Part shown: piece after piece, positions 55,882-64,000 of the stretch
How the letters are laid out: every line of letters starts with the position of its first letter
Position numbering within the stretch: position 1 is the first letter of the stretch
Source of the DNA: an uncultured Gemella sp.
Lineage (GTDB): Bacteria > Bacillota > Bacilli > Staphylococcales > Gemellaceae
Direction of reading: 5' to 3'
NCBI GenBank assembly: GCA_900555985.1
Contig: USNF01000003.1
Location: 44,683-108,682, forward strand
Length of the DNA stretch: 64,000 bases
Program-made: the position numbers and the translations under genes
Notes under the pieces: model-generated
What the model saw: only the letters and a program-made list of their open reading frames with translations
Told to the model about the DNA's origin: nothing
Database searches by the model: none

Positions 55882-58140
55882 ATGGGACTTAAATATAATT
55901 GGAATTATCCCCAATATGATGAAACTTTTTTGAATGATTTAAAAGAATATAATATATCGGAAAATATTGCTAAAATACTTGATTCTAGAGGTATTAATAA
56001 AATTGAAGAAGTAAAAAAATATTTTTCTGATGATTATGAGGAAGGTTATGATCCTTTTTTAATGCATGATATGAAACGAGCAGTTGAAAGAATAAATAAT
56101 GCTATAGAAAATGAGGAAAAAATACTTGTTTATGGTGATTATGATGCTGATGGAATTACTTCTACTGTTCTACTAGTAGAAACTTTAGTTTCGCTAGGAG
56201 CTGATGTATCTTCATATATTCCAAATCGTTTTGAAGAAGGGTATGGTCCTAATAAAGATGCTTTTTCTAAAATAATTAAATCAGGAATTAGTCTTATAAT
56301 TACTGTGGACAATGGTATTGCAGGAGTGGATGAAGTAGAATTAGCAAATAGCCTTGGTTGTGATGTTATTATTACTGACCACCATAAAATTCAAGATGAA
56401 ATTCCAAAAGCATATGCAGTTATTCATCCAGAGCATCCAGAGGGGCAATATCCATTTGGAAAATTAGCTGGAGTGGGTGTGGCTTTTAAATTGGCACATG
56501 CATTATTAGAAATATATCCAGATTTTTTACTAGATTTAGTAGCTATTGGAACAGTTGCAGATATGGTTTCTCTTACAGATGAAAATAGAATATTTGTAAA
56601 GCAAGGAATAGAGTTACTAAATGAAGATCCACGTATTGGAATTAAAATGATATTAGAATTATCTAATATTACAACTAATATTGATGAACAAACTATCGGA
56701 TTTTATATTGCACCTAGGCTGAACTCAATAGGAAGAATGGATAGTGCAAAGGTAGGATTGTCATTTTTAATGGCAGAAGATATTTCTGTTGCTAAATCTT
56801 TAGCAGAACAAATAGAAGAGTATAATGTTCAAAGAAAAGAAGTAACAGAAAATATTGTTAAGGATGTTATTGAAACAATAGAAAATAGCGATATAAAAAA
56901 TAAGAGTGTAATAATGGTCTCTGGAGATTATCATGAAGGAGTACTAGGTATTGTTGCTTCTAATATTGTTGAGAAATATCAAAGACCTGTACTTATTATG
57001 AATAATAAAGAAGGTATATTAAAGGGGTCAGCAAGAAGTGTATTTGAATTTAATATATACACTGCAATTAATAAAATAGGAGATAAATTTATTGCTTATG
57101 GTGGGCATACACTTGCAGCTGGATTTTCATTTGATGAGCAGAATTTTAAAGAAATAGAAAAAACATTATGTAATGAGTTTGATGAGTATAAGAATAATAA
57201 TGAACTAAAATCAACCAAAAACATAGATATAGTGAGCAGCTTAGAAGAAGTAAGTTATCAATTTTTAAATTCATTGGAAGTATTAAAACCGTTTGGAATG
57301 GATTTTGAAAAACCAAATATTTTATTAGAGAATGCAAAGGTAATAGAAAAAGTTTATTTTGGTGCAGATAAACAGTATTTACGTTTAACTATTGCTGATG
57401 AAGTAGGGAACTTAGAATGTATTAGTTTTAAGGACAATATGATATTTAAGGATATAAATGTCAATGATACGATAGACTTACTTTGTACTTTAGATAAAAA
57501 TTATTTTAATGGTAGAACGAAATTACAAGCACATATCATTGATATGCAAGTTAAAGAGTTTCTTTTTGAGGATTTAAGATATACTAACTTTGATGAAACG
57601 ACAATTAGTATAGATTCATTAAAATTATCTAAAGATATTGATAATAAACAAAGTAATTATTATTGTTATAAAGATTTAGATAATATCGATACAGAATATT
57701 CTAATATCTACCTTTTAGACATACCACATTCACTAGAAGATATTAACAAAATTTTAGAATTAAAACCTAAAAAAATATACTTGATTTGTAATGACAAACA
57801 AATTATGTCAGAAGTTTATAAAATTGATAAATCAAGATTAGTGAAGCTGTTTAATATTGTATTAAATGCACCAAATAAACAAGTAAATATTACTCAACAA
57901 TTAGATTATTTACTAAGTTTACTAAAGACAAATACTAATAGTTTAAAGATTATGATACAAATTTTTCAAGAATTAAATCTTGTAAAAGTTGAGAATAATA
58001 TGATGATATTAAATCCTAATTACGAAACTGTAGATCTTAGAAAATCATCAATGTATGTAAAAATGGAAAATATTTTTGAAGTTGAAAAATTACTTTTAAA
58101 AGATAGTATTATTAATATAAATAAAAAATTTGAAAAATAG
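55882..58140 (+). CDS. recJ: Single-stranded-DNA-specific exonuclease RecJ
   Basis: The 752-residue 5'-3' exonuclease acts in recombination and mismatch repair. The DHH phosphoesterase core has VYGDYDADGITSTVLL (about 79-94), ITVDNG, TDHHK (DHH motif), IGTVADMV and PRLNSIGRM; the DHHA1 domain has YGGHTLAAGFSF. A C-terminal OB-fold follows, and the last about 150 residues are a Gram-positive-specific region. Its order recJ then apt is conserved in Bacillales, with VanZ and two lipoprotein genes inserted here. Confidence 0.95.
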   Translation: MGLKYNWNYPQYDETFLNDLKEYNISENIAKILDSRGINKIEEVKKYFSDDYEEGYDPFLMHDMKRAVERINNAIENEEKILVYGDYDADGITSTVLLVETLVSLGADVSSYIPNRFEEGYGPNKDAFSKIIKSGISLIITVDNGIAGVDEVELANSLGCDVIITDHHKIQDEIPKAYAVIHPEHPEGQYPFGKLAGVGVAFKLAHALLEIYPDFLLDLVAIGTVADMVSLTDENRIFVKQGIELLNEDPRIGIKMILELSNITTNIDEQTIGFYIAPRLNSIGRMDSAKVGLSFLMAEDISVAKSLAEQIEEYNVQRKEVTENIVKDVIETIENSDIKNKSVIMVSGDYHEGVLGIVASNIVEKYQRPVLIMNNKEGILKGSARSVFEFNIYTAINKIGDKFIAYGGHTLAAGFSFDEQNFKEIEKTLCNEFDEYKNNNELKSTKNIDIVSSLEEVSYQFLNSLEVLKPFGMDFEKPNILLENAKVIEKVYFGADKQYLRLTIADEVGNLECISFKDNMIFKDINVNDTIDLLCTLDKNYFNGRTKLQAHIIDMQVKEFLFEDLRYTNFDETTISIDSLKLSKDIDNKQSNYYCYKDLDNIDTEYSNIYLLDIPHSLEDINKILELKPKKIYLICNDKQIMSEVYKIDKSRLVKLFNIVLNAPNKQVNITQQLDYLLSLLKTNTNSLKIMIQIFQELNLVKVENNMMILNPNYETVDLRKSSMYVKMENIFEVEKLLLKDSIININKKFEK

Positions 58141-58157
58141 CTAATAATGTATAAGAA

Positions 58158-58192
58158 AAAGGATTAACTAAAATATTTTTAGTTAATCCTTT
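58158..58192. terminator. Bidirectional terminator between recJ and the VanZ-like gene
   Basis: A 16-bp stem pairs AAAGGATTAACTAAAA (58158-58173) with TTTTAGTTAATCCTTT (58177-58192) over a 3-base loop. Both flanks are A/T-rich. The VanZ-like stop codon on the - strand is right at its edge. Confidence 0.9.
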
Positions 58193-58725
58193 TATAATAT
58201 TACATAATATATTTCATAGAGAATATAAACGGTAAATATTATTAATAAAAAGTTAGTAAATATTCTTAAATTATTTTTTAAGAAAAGTGACAAAAAGTTA
58301 ATAAACAAAACACCAATAATAGCACCTAATGTGTTAGTAATTAAATCTGTTATATCAGGGAAACCAATTTTAAATACATATTGAGTACTTTCATAAATAA
58401 AACTTAATAAGAATCCTAAAAATATAGCGCTAATCCCAGAGCGTTTTGGATTTAAAACCTTAATATATATACTAAATGGTATGAAAAATACTATATTTAA
58501 AAGGACTTCCATTGGATCGAAATTACCATTTCTAAACGGAACTAAATTAATAGATCTCCATGTAACACCTGGATGAAGTAATAGTTTTGGATTATCTAAC
58601 CAGCTAAGATTACTACTTTTTAATAAAGACCAGTCCATTTTTGCAACTATTACCCAAGTTAATATAAAAAGATATATAAAGAATAAGGATAAAGATAATT
58701 TCTTACTGTTTAAAAATGCTTTCAT
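58192..58725 (-). CDS. VanZ-like family membrane protein
   Basis: The 177-residue protein has about five hydrophobic segments and the VanZ-domain features NLVPFRN near residue 63, a middle helix LLNIVFFIPFSIYI, and ESTQYVFKIGFPDITDLITNTLGAIIG written in part (DxxDxxxNTxGxxxG signature). VanZ-domain proteins are linked to teicoplanin resistance or unknown envelope roles; nothing here indicates a resistance gene cluster. Single gene on the - strand, with its ribosome site GAAAGGAAAG. Confidence 0.88.
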   Translation of the reverse strand: MKAFLNSKKLSLSLFFIYLFILTWVIVAKMDWSLLKSSNLSWLDNPKLLLHPGVTWRSINLVPFRNGNFDPMEVLLNIVFFIPFSIYIKVLNPKRSGISAIFLGFLLSFIYESTQYVFKIGFPDITDLITNTLGAIIGVLFINFLSLFLKNNLRIFTNFLLIIFTVYILYEIYYVIL

Positions 58726-58841
58726 AATATCTTTCCTTTCTAATTGACATTATATTGTTCGATTTTAGCATAAAAGACTAAAACCAACTTAAATTATATT
58801 TTTAATATATTAAATAAATAATATTAATTAATAACTGACTA

Positions 58842-58850
58842 TGTTATAAT
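58842..58850 (+). promoter_or_regulatory. Extended -10 promoter of the first lipoprotein gene
   Basis: TGTTATAAT with TATAAT at 58845-58850, 36 bases before the ATG. The -35 region is AT-rich and not recognisable. Confidence 0.45.
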
Positions 58851-58886
58851 TACTATATTAATATATATTTTAGGAGTTTTCAAGTA

Positions 58887-59264
58887 ATGTATAGATTTAA
58901 AAAAATACTAACTTTAAGTATATTTGCTATATTTTTAATTTTTATATCTGGGTGTGGCAATTCTAAAAATTTACTTCTTGGTGAATGGAACGCAGAAAAA
59001 GATATTGATGTAAATGATATTGTAAAATTTGATAATGATAAAATGACAGTAAATGGAAAAGAATATAATTTTAAAATAAAATCAATTGAAAAAAAGGATG
59101 ATGTTATTTATTATAAAATTGAAAAAGATGGTGAGTTATTTACAGTTTTATTCTTATTTAAGGAAGACAGAAACATTGCCTATATGCTTAAGCCTTATAC
59201 ATCAGATAATTTAAAAGAAGGTAAAGTAATTTATTCTATGCATAAAGTTAGTAATAAAAACTAA
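58887..59264 (+). CDS. Small lipoprotein, paralogue 1
   Basis: The 125-residue protein has a lipoprotein signal peptide with the lipobox FISGC (Cys about 23). The mature part shares with the next gene LxGEWNAE, IVKFDNDKMTVNGKEY, KIKS, IYYKIEKDGE and PYT..D..KVIYSM, so the two are recent or functionally related paralogues. I do not recognise the family; the fold is probably a small beta domain similar to other Firmicutes surface lipoproteins with 'GEW' starts. Monocistronic, no obvious terminator. Confidence 0.78.
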   Translation: MYRFKKILTLSIFAIFLIFISGCGNSKNLLLGEWNAEKDIDVNDIVKFDNDKMTVNGKEYNFKIKSIEKKDDVIYYKIEKDGELFTVLFLFKEDRNIAYMLKPYTSDNLKEGKVIYSMHKVSNKN

Positions 59265-59327
59265 TTATATTATGTATAAACTATCTTATGTTTAAGTAAA
59301 AGATTACTATAGTTTGATTAGATATAG

Positions 59328-59356
59328 CTGATAACTTATACTTAATATGATATAAT
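59328..59356 (+). promoter_or_regulatory. Predicted promoter of the second lipoprotein gene
   Basis: CTGATA (59328-59333), 17-base spacer, TATAAT (59351-59356), 30 bases before the ATG. Confidence 0.45.
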
Positions 59357-59386
59357 AAAAAATAAAAAATTTTTGGAGAAAAATTG

Positions 59387-59791
59387 ATGAATAAATATAT
59401 AAAAATAATATCTTATATTTTATTAACAGTCTTTTTAATTTCTTTTTCAGCATGTAGTAAGTCTACAAATTTAATTGAAGGAGAATGGAAAGCGCAAACG
59501 GGTGCAATGAAAAATGAAATTGTAAAATTCGATAATGATAAAGTAACAGTAAATGGTAAAGAATACGACTACAAGCTAAAATCTAAAGAGAATAAAGGAG
59601 ATCTAATATACTATAAAATTGAACAAAATGGAGAATCATATACTATTATTTTTCCAGATAAAGATAAAAATATAGCAATAATGATTCAACCTTATTCTCA
59701 AAATGATGACTTATATGGCAAAGTGCTTTATGCAATGAATAAGAAAGATCAACCTAATTATAGTGAATATGTAAAAAAATATACTAACTAG
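59387..59791 (+). CDS. Small lipoprotein, paralogue 2
   Basis: The 134-residue protein has a signal peptide with lipobox SFSAC (Cys about 24) and the same mature domain as the preceding gene: LIEGEWKAQ, IVKFDNDKVTVNGKEY, IYYKIEQNGE and YGKVLYAM. It has an extra C-terminal tail (DQPNYSEYVKKYTN). A TTG at 59384 is in frame, but ATG 59387 with TTTGGAG ahead is the likely start. Function unknown; it would be processed by Lgt and LspA encoded in this window. Confidence 0.78.
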   Translation: MNKYIKIISYILLTVFLISFSACSKSTNLIEGEWKAQTGAMKNEIVKFDNDKVTVNGKEYDYKLKSKENKGDLIYYKIEQNGESYTIIFPDKDKNIAIMIQPYSQNDDLYGKVLYAMNKKDQPNYSEYVKKYTN

Positions 59792-59800
59792 TTTCTAATT

Positions 59801-59881
59801 AAGAATAAGATTTTTAAATCGTATATAAAAGTAAAATATTATGACTTTTATTCTAAAATCGATTTAAATATTCTTATTCTT
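59801..59881. terminator. Long hairpin terminator before apt
   Basis: AAGAATAAGA (59801-59810) pairs with TCTTATTCTT (59872-59881), AAATCG (59816-59821) with CGATTT (59860-59865), and inner AAAAGT (59827-59832) with ACTTTT (59844-59849), then a T-run. The structure is symmetric and could act in both directions. Confidence 0.8.
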
Positions 59882-59906
59882 TTTTGTTTCATAATCTATA
59901 CTTATA

Positions 59907-59915
59907 TGGTATAAT
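59907..59915 (+). promoter_or_regulatory. Extended -10 promoter of apt
   Basis: TGGTATAAT with TATAAT at 59910-59915, 39 bases before the apt ATG; there is no -35. Confidence 0.5.
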
Positions 59916-59953
59916 AACTACGTTAAGAAAACTTTTAGGAGATTAATAAATAG

Positions 59954-60466
59954 ATGAATTTAGAAAAATATATTTCAATCGTGGAAGATTGGCCAAAAGA
60001 AGGTATTAGCTTTAAAGATATTACTACATTAATGGCAAACGGAGAAGCGTATAAATATGCAACTGATCAAATAGTGAGTTATGCTAAAGAAAGAAATGTT
60101 GATGTTGTAGTAGGACCTGAAGCTCGTGGGTTTATTATAGGTTGCCCTGTGTCTTATTCACTAGGGATAGGCTTTGTTCCTGTAAGAAAACCAAATAAAT
60201 TACCTCGTGAAGTCATTAGCTATCAATATGACTTAGAATATGGTAGTAACACTTTAACAATGCATAAAGATGCTATTAAACCAGGTCAAAGAGTATTAAT
60301 TACTGACGATTTATTAGCAACTGGTGGAACAATTGAGGCAACTATAAAATTAGTAGAAGAATTAGGAGGAATTGTAGTAGGTATAGCGTTCTTAATCGAA
60401 TTAGATGGACTAAATGGTATGGACAAACTACAAGGTTATGACGTTCTTACATTATTAAAAATGTAA
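59954..60466 (+). CDS. apt: Adenine phosphoribosyltransferase
   Basis: The 170-residue enzyme salvages adenine to AMP using PRPP. [11 protein letters not shown] at the N-terminus, [44 protein letters not shown] (PRPP-binding DDLLATGG, only part written) are typical. Length 170 is standard. It normally lies between recJ and relA in Bacilli; here an M16C peptidase follows instead. The ribosome site TTAGGAG is 11 bases ahead. Confidence 0.96.
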   Translation: MNLEKYISIVEDWPKEGISFKDITTLMANGEAYKYATDQIVSYAKERNVDVVVGPEARGFIIGCPVSYSLGIGFVPVRKPNKLPREVISYQYDLEYGSNTLTMHKDAIKPGQRVLITDDLLATGGTIEATIKLVEELGGIVVGIAFLIELDGLNGMDKLQGYDVLTLLKM

Positions 60467-60486
60467 TCTACTATATCAAATTATAT

Positions 60487-63354
60487 ATGACATTTGAACT
60501 ATTAGAAAAGAAATATCTAAAAAATATAAATACTAATGCTTATTTATATGAGCATGAAAAAACACAAGCTAAACTTGTATTTCTAAAAAATGATGATATA
60601 AATAAAAGTTTTAGCATAAGTTTTAAAACTGTTCCTTACAGTGATAATGGTATTTTTCATATTTTAGAGCATTCTGTTTTATGTGGTTCAGCGAAATATC
60701 CTGTAAAAGAACCTTTTGTAGAATTACTTAAAGGTTCTTTTAATACATTTTTAAATGCTATGACATTTCCTGATAAGACCATGTATCCAGTATCTTCAAA
60801 AAATGAAAAAGATTTAGAAATTTTAATGGATATATACTTAGATGCAGTATTTAATCCGAATTTAAAAAATAACCCGAATATTCTGGCACAAGAAGGTTGG
60901 CATTATCATCTAGAAGATAAAAAAGATGACCTTATTTATAAAGGTGTTGTTTATAACGAAATGAAGGGTGCATACTCTTCCGTAGATGAAGTACTAGATC
61001 AGTATGTAACTGAACATTTATTTAGTGATACTTCTTATAAATATTCACCTGGAGGGAAGCCAGAAGCCATCCCATCTATTACTCAGGAAGAGTTTTTAAG
61101 TACATATGATTATAACTACCATCCAAGTAATAGTTATATTGTTTTATATGGGGACATCAATGTAGAACAATATCTTAATCATATTGATAGTTACTTGAAT
61201 AATTATAACTACAGAGACTATTCTAGTTACAAACTTAGTAGACAAAATAATTTTACGAATGAAATAAAAAGATATGAATACTTCAATGAAGACGTAAAAG
61301 ATAAAGCGTATGTAGCATATAATTACATACTTGGAGACAGCAATGAATTCAGTGAAATCGAAAATATTGATATAATTGATGATATTCTATTAGGAAGTAG
61401 TAATACTGAATTTAGGAAGTTTTTTATAGATAATGGTATTTGTGAAGATGTGTATAGTTATTTACAAAAAGATAGAAAAGAAACTGTTTATTCTATTATC
61501 TTTAAATATGTTAATGATGATAAACTAGAGGAATTAGATACATTATATAAGAATTTACTAGCAAAAATTATAAATAATGGATTTGACTATGAACAAGTTC
61601 AGGCATCTATTAACAAAAAGAATTTCAGTATAAAAGAAGAAGTAAATAAAACATCATCACCAAAAGGAGTATCTTATGCTATAAGATTATTACGTACATG
61701 GTTGTATGATGATAGTGATATATTTAAAGCATTTGATTTAGATAGTATGATTGATAGTTTACAACAAAATTGTGATAAAAAAAATTATGAGAATTTAGCT
61801 AAACAGTTTATCTTAGAAAATAACAAACAAGCAATAATTAACTTAATACCCACAACTGTTAAAGAAAATAAAGAAAAGGACTTAGCAGAATATAAAAATT
61901 CATTATCAAATGATCAAATTGAGAAAATTATAGAAGATACTAAAAAATTGCAAGAATGGCAAAATACTCCTGATAAAAAGGAGGATTTAAATAGAATTAA
62001 ATGTGTAGAAGCAAGTGACGTTGTATTGAAAAATCCATTTGCTGAAACTTCATTTGAAAAAGTAGAAAATATTAATTTTGCACACTTTAATACTGTAACA
62101 AATGGTATTTCATATTCTAAATTCTTGTTTGATATTACGGATTTCACTATTGAACAAATTCAATATTCTTCTCTATTAACTTATTTATTATTTAATTTTA
62201 ATACTAAAAATAAAACTGAAGCAGAAATTATTAAGGATATAGGATTTAATCTGGGAGGCCTAAGCTCATATATTGATGTAATAAGAAAGTATCAAAGTGA
62301 AGAATGTGAAGTTAAATTTATTATAACTGCTAAAAACTTAGTTGAGAAGGTTAAAGAACTAGCAAGTATTTTAGAGGAAACAACACTAAATGTTGATTTC
62401 AGTAATAAAGACGCTTTATATAATGTTCTTTTAGAAATAAAACTCATGTTAGAAAGTAAATTTAAAAATGCTGGACATGCATTTGTTGCAAGAAGAATTA
62501 GCAGCTATTACAACCCTCAAAGTAAGCTAGCTTCATATCATAGTGAATATGAGTTCTACTTATTTATATTAGAATTATTGAATAACTTTGAGAATAAATT
62601 TAGTGAAATTATTAATAAATTAAATACAGTTTCAAATTTAATATTTAGTAGTTCTAGAGTATTAATTAATTTTGTAGGTAGTGAAGAGGAGTATTCAAAA
62701 TATAAAAAAGATATATCAGTCTATACGGATAAGTTATATAATGATACAGAAAAGCAAGATGGGTTTACACTAAATTTTGAGACTCCAGGATATTCAGAAG
62801 GATTTTATTTTGATTCTCTAGTACAGTATGTTGGATTAGGTTATAATATCGATAATTACTCTGGTAATCATCTTGTTTTAAGACATATCTTAAGTTTAGA
62901 TTTTTTATGGAATAATATTCGAGTGAAAAATGGTGCATACGGTGCAGGAGCTATATTCAATGCTTTTGGTGACTTTAATTTATGGTCTTATCGTGATCCA
63001 AACTTAAAAGAAACACTTGATATTTATTACAATATAGATAAATATATTAAAAATTTTATTTCCGATGATAAAGAAATGAATAAATATATTATTGGTACAT
63101 TAAATACATTAGATGTAATTATGTCTCCAAGTGCGTTAGCAACATACTCTTTAAATTTATATCTTACTAATTCACCATTTGATAAATATGATGAAATTGT
63201 TGAAGAAATAAAAAATACAAATGTTGATGATGTTAATAAACTTTCAAGTAACTTTAATAATATGAAAGATAATGCATATGTATGTGTGCTTGGATCAAAA
63301 GAAAAAATATTATCTAATTCAGATTTATTTAGCAAAACAATAGAAATTAAGTAG
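60487..63354 (+). CDS. M16C metallopeptidase (insulinase family, presequence-protease-like)
   Basis: The 955-residue zinc protease has the inverted HxxEH motif HILEH (58-62) followed by CGSAKYPVKEPF, and the third Zn ligand Glu in GVVYNEMKGAYSS. Architecture (two M16 halves, M16C-associated region about 460-710, and a C-terminal half with GAYGAGA) resembles PreP and the Firmicutes homologues, which degrade short peptides. No signal peptide, so cytoplasmic. No Shine-Dalgarno is visible in the 20 bases after apt; the ATG at 60487 still fits the family N-terminus (FELLEKKYLKNINTNAYLY). trmB follows. Confidence 0.92.
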   Translation: MTFELLEKKYLKNINTNAYLYEHEKTQAKLVFLKNDDINKSFSISFKTVPYSDNGIFHILEHSVLCGSAKYPVKEPFVELLKGSFNTFLNAMTFPDKTMYPVSSKNEKDLEILMDIYLDAVFNPNLKNNPNILAQEGWHYHLEDKKDDLIYKGVVYNEMKGAYSSVDEVLDQYVTEHLFSDTSYKYSPGGKPEAIPSITQEEFLSTYDYNYHPSNSYIVLYGDINVEQYLNHIDSYLNNYNYRDYSSYKLSRQNNFTNEIKRYEYFNEDVKDKAYVAYNYILGDSNEFSEIENIDIIDDILLGSSNTEFRKFFIDNGICEDVYSYLQKDRKETVYSIIFKYVNDDKLEELDTLYKNLLAKIINNGFDYEQVQASINKKNFSIKEEVNKTSSPKGVSYAIRLLRTWLYDDSDIFKAFDLDSMIDSLQQNCDKKNYENLAKQFILENNKQAIINLIPTTVKENKEKDLAEYKNSLSNDQIEKIIEDTKKLQEWQNTPDKKEDLNRIKCVEASDVVLKNPFAETSFEKVENINFAHFNTVTNGISYSKFLFDITDFTIEQIQYSSLLTYLLFNFNTKNKTEAEIIKDIGFNLGGLSSYIDVIRKYQSEECEVKFIITAKNLVEKVKELASILEETTLNVDFSNKDALYNVLLEIKLMLESKFKNAGHAFVARRISSYYNPQSKLASYHSEYEFYLFILELLNNFENKFSEIINKLNTVSNLIFSSSRVLINFVGSEEEYSKYKKDISVYTDKLYNDTEKQDGFTLNFETPGYSEGFYFDSLVQYVGLGYNIDNYSGNHLVLRHILSLDFLWNNIRVKNGAYGAGAIFNAFGDFNLWSYRDPNLKETLDIYYNIDKYIKNFISDDKEMNKYIIGTLNTLDVIMSPSALATYSLNLYLTNSPFDKYDEIVEEIKNTNVDDVNKLSSNFNNMKDNAYVCVLGSKEKILSNSDLFSKTIEIK

Positions 63355-63366
63355 AAAGGTATATAA

Positions 63367-64000
63367 ATGAGAGTTCGTAATAGAGCAGATGCTAGAGAGC
63401 GTCTTGAAAATAGTCCGGTTGTTTTTTTACAACCTAAGGACAACAAAGGTAAGTGGAGAGAAATATTTGGAAATAATAATCCAATACATTTAGAGATTGG
63501 TAGCGGTAAAGGAAAATTTATTCATACACTTGCAGAAAAGAATCCTAATATAAATTTTATAGCTATGGAAGCACAACCTACAGTTCTAACATTCCTATTA
63601 GATAAAGTAGAAGAAACACATAGAGAGAATTTAAAATTAATTTCTGGAAATGCTGAAGACTTATTAGAGTATTTTGAAGATGAAGAAGTTGATCAACTTT
63701 ACTTAAATTTCTCAGATCCATGGCCTAAGACTAGACATGAAAAACGTCGTTTAACTTATCATACTTTCTTAAGTCGCTATGAAGTAATCTTAAATGGTGA
63801 TAAAAAGATAGTTCAAAAAACGGATAACCAAGGATTATTTGAATATAGCTTGATGAGTTATGCAAAGTATGGATATATATTTAATAAATTATCGTTAGAT
63901 CTAACTAATAGTGTTTATGAAAAAGATAACATTCATACTGAATATGAAGATAAATTTATTAAAAAAGGTAATAGAATTTACATGGTAGAAGCTATAAAAG
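63367..64000 (+). CDS. trmB: tRNA (guanine-N7)-methyltransferase TrmB (3' end outside window)
   Basis: The frame is open from ATG 63367 to the window edge (211 codons), and family length is about 213, so only a few residues are missing. It methylates G46 of tRNA. N-terminal MRVRNRADARERLE, the SAM motif LEIGSGKGKFIH, LYLNFSDPWPKTRHEKRRL (signature DPWPKxRHxKRR) and the FEYSLMSYAKYGY end are typical. AAAGGTATATAA precedes the ATG, 12 bases after the M16C stop. Confidence 0.96.
   Translation, partial: MRVRNRADARERLENSPVVFLQPKDNKGKWREIFGNNNPIHLEIGSGKGKFIHTLAEKNPNINFIAMEAQPTVLTFLLDKVEETHRENLKLISGNAEDLLEYFEDEEVDQLYLNFSDPWPKTRHEKRRLTYHTFLSRYEVILNGDKKIVQKTDNQGLFEYSLMSYAKYGYIFNKLSLDLTNSVYEKDNIHTEYEDKFIKKGNRIYMVEAIK

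Noticed and set aside
58192..58725. VanZ-like gene as vancomycin/teicoplanin resistance
   Set aside because: Only the broad VanZ domain is present; there are no vanHAX or regulatory genes.

Overview
The window is strongly AT-rich, densely packed chromosomal DNA from a low-GC Gram-positive bacterium (Bacilli). Evidence for Bacilli: HPr kinase next to lgt, a Mn-dependent family II pyrophosphatase, the PrpC/PrkC phosphatase-PASTA kinase pair, a SufCDSUB operon, a T-box in front of alaS, AGGAGG-type ribosome binding sites, and the Bacillales order cca-(dinG)-asnS-dnaD-nth. A Gemella-like organism is my best guess from protein style and gene order, but this is inference, not a database result. Nearly all genes are on the + strand; only an RluA-family pseudouridine synthase and a VanZ-like gene are on the - strand. 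I see no rRNA, tRNA, CRISPR array, insertion sequence, prophage or replication origin.

Layout. 1-261: 3' end of msrA. 352-4502: ppaC, a YvlD-like membrane protein, hprK, lgt, trxB (carbon-catabolite control, lipoprotein maturation, redox). 4529-6596: divergent RluA-type synthase and threonine aldolase, with a perfect 18-bp palindrome between them. 6681-11204: Xre-cupin regulator plus potABCD polyamine importer. 11313-16811: small membrane protein, dnaX, ybaB, recR, tkt, S1-domain protein. 16817-19791: consensus promoter, alanine T-box and alaS. 19845-23032: yqhY-nusB-xseA-xseB-ispA. 23055-23280: a rod-like structured RNA, candidate 6S RNA. 23442-26316: glycerate kinase, EamA permease, C39-type peptidase. 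26439-31687: sufCDSUB. 31775-32917: a membrane protein with an Asn/Tyr-rich cytoplasmic region. 33030-39948: ackA, cca, a decayed DinG, asnS, dnaD, nth. 39960-47183: lspA, ogt, then a tight overlapping run fmt-rsmB-rlmN-prpC-prkC. 47250-58140: uvrC, FAH-family hydrolase, recA, a tiny membrane peptide, pcrA, ligA, lapA-like, recJ. 58192-64000: VanZ-like gene, two paralogous lipoproteins, apt, an M16C peptidase and nearly complete trmB.

Functional themes. DNA replication, recombination and repair dominate (dnaX, ybaB, recR, xseAB, nth, ogt, uvrC, recA, pcrA, ligA, recJ, dnaD). Translation and RNA modification form the second theme (alaS, asnS, fmt, rsmB, rlmN, cca, trmB, RluA-type). The genome looks reduced, and several housekeeping proteins have lost metal modules or domains: DnaX lacks the zinc-binding insert, Nth lacks the four Fe-S cysteines, and the DinG homologue keeps its exonuclease but has lost the helicase motifs. 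No clearly new multi-gene system is evident. The most useful second looks are these module losses, the candidate 6S RNA, the recurrent TGGTATAAT extended -10 promoters, the Asn/Tyr-rich membrane protein and the paired operator-like repeats before the pot operon.
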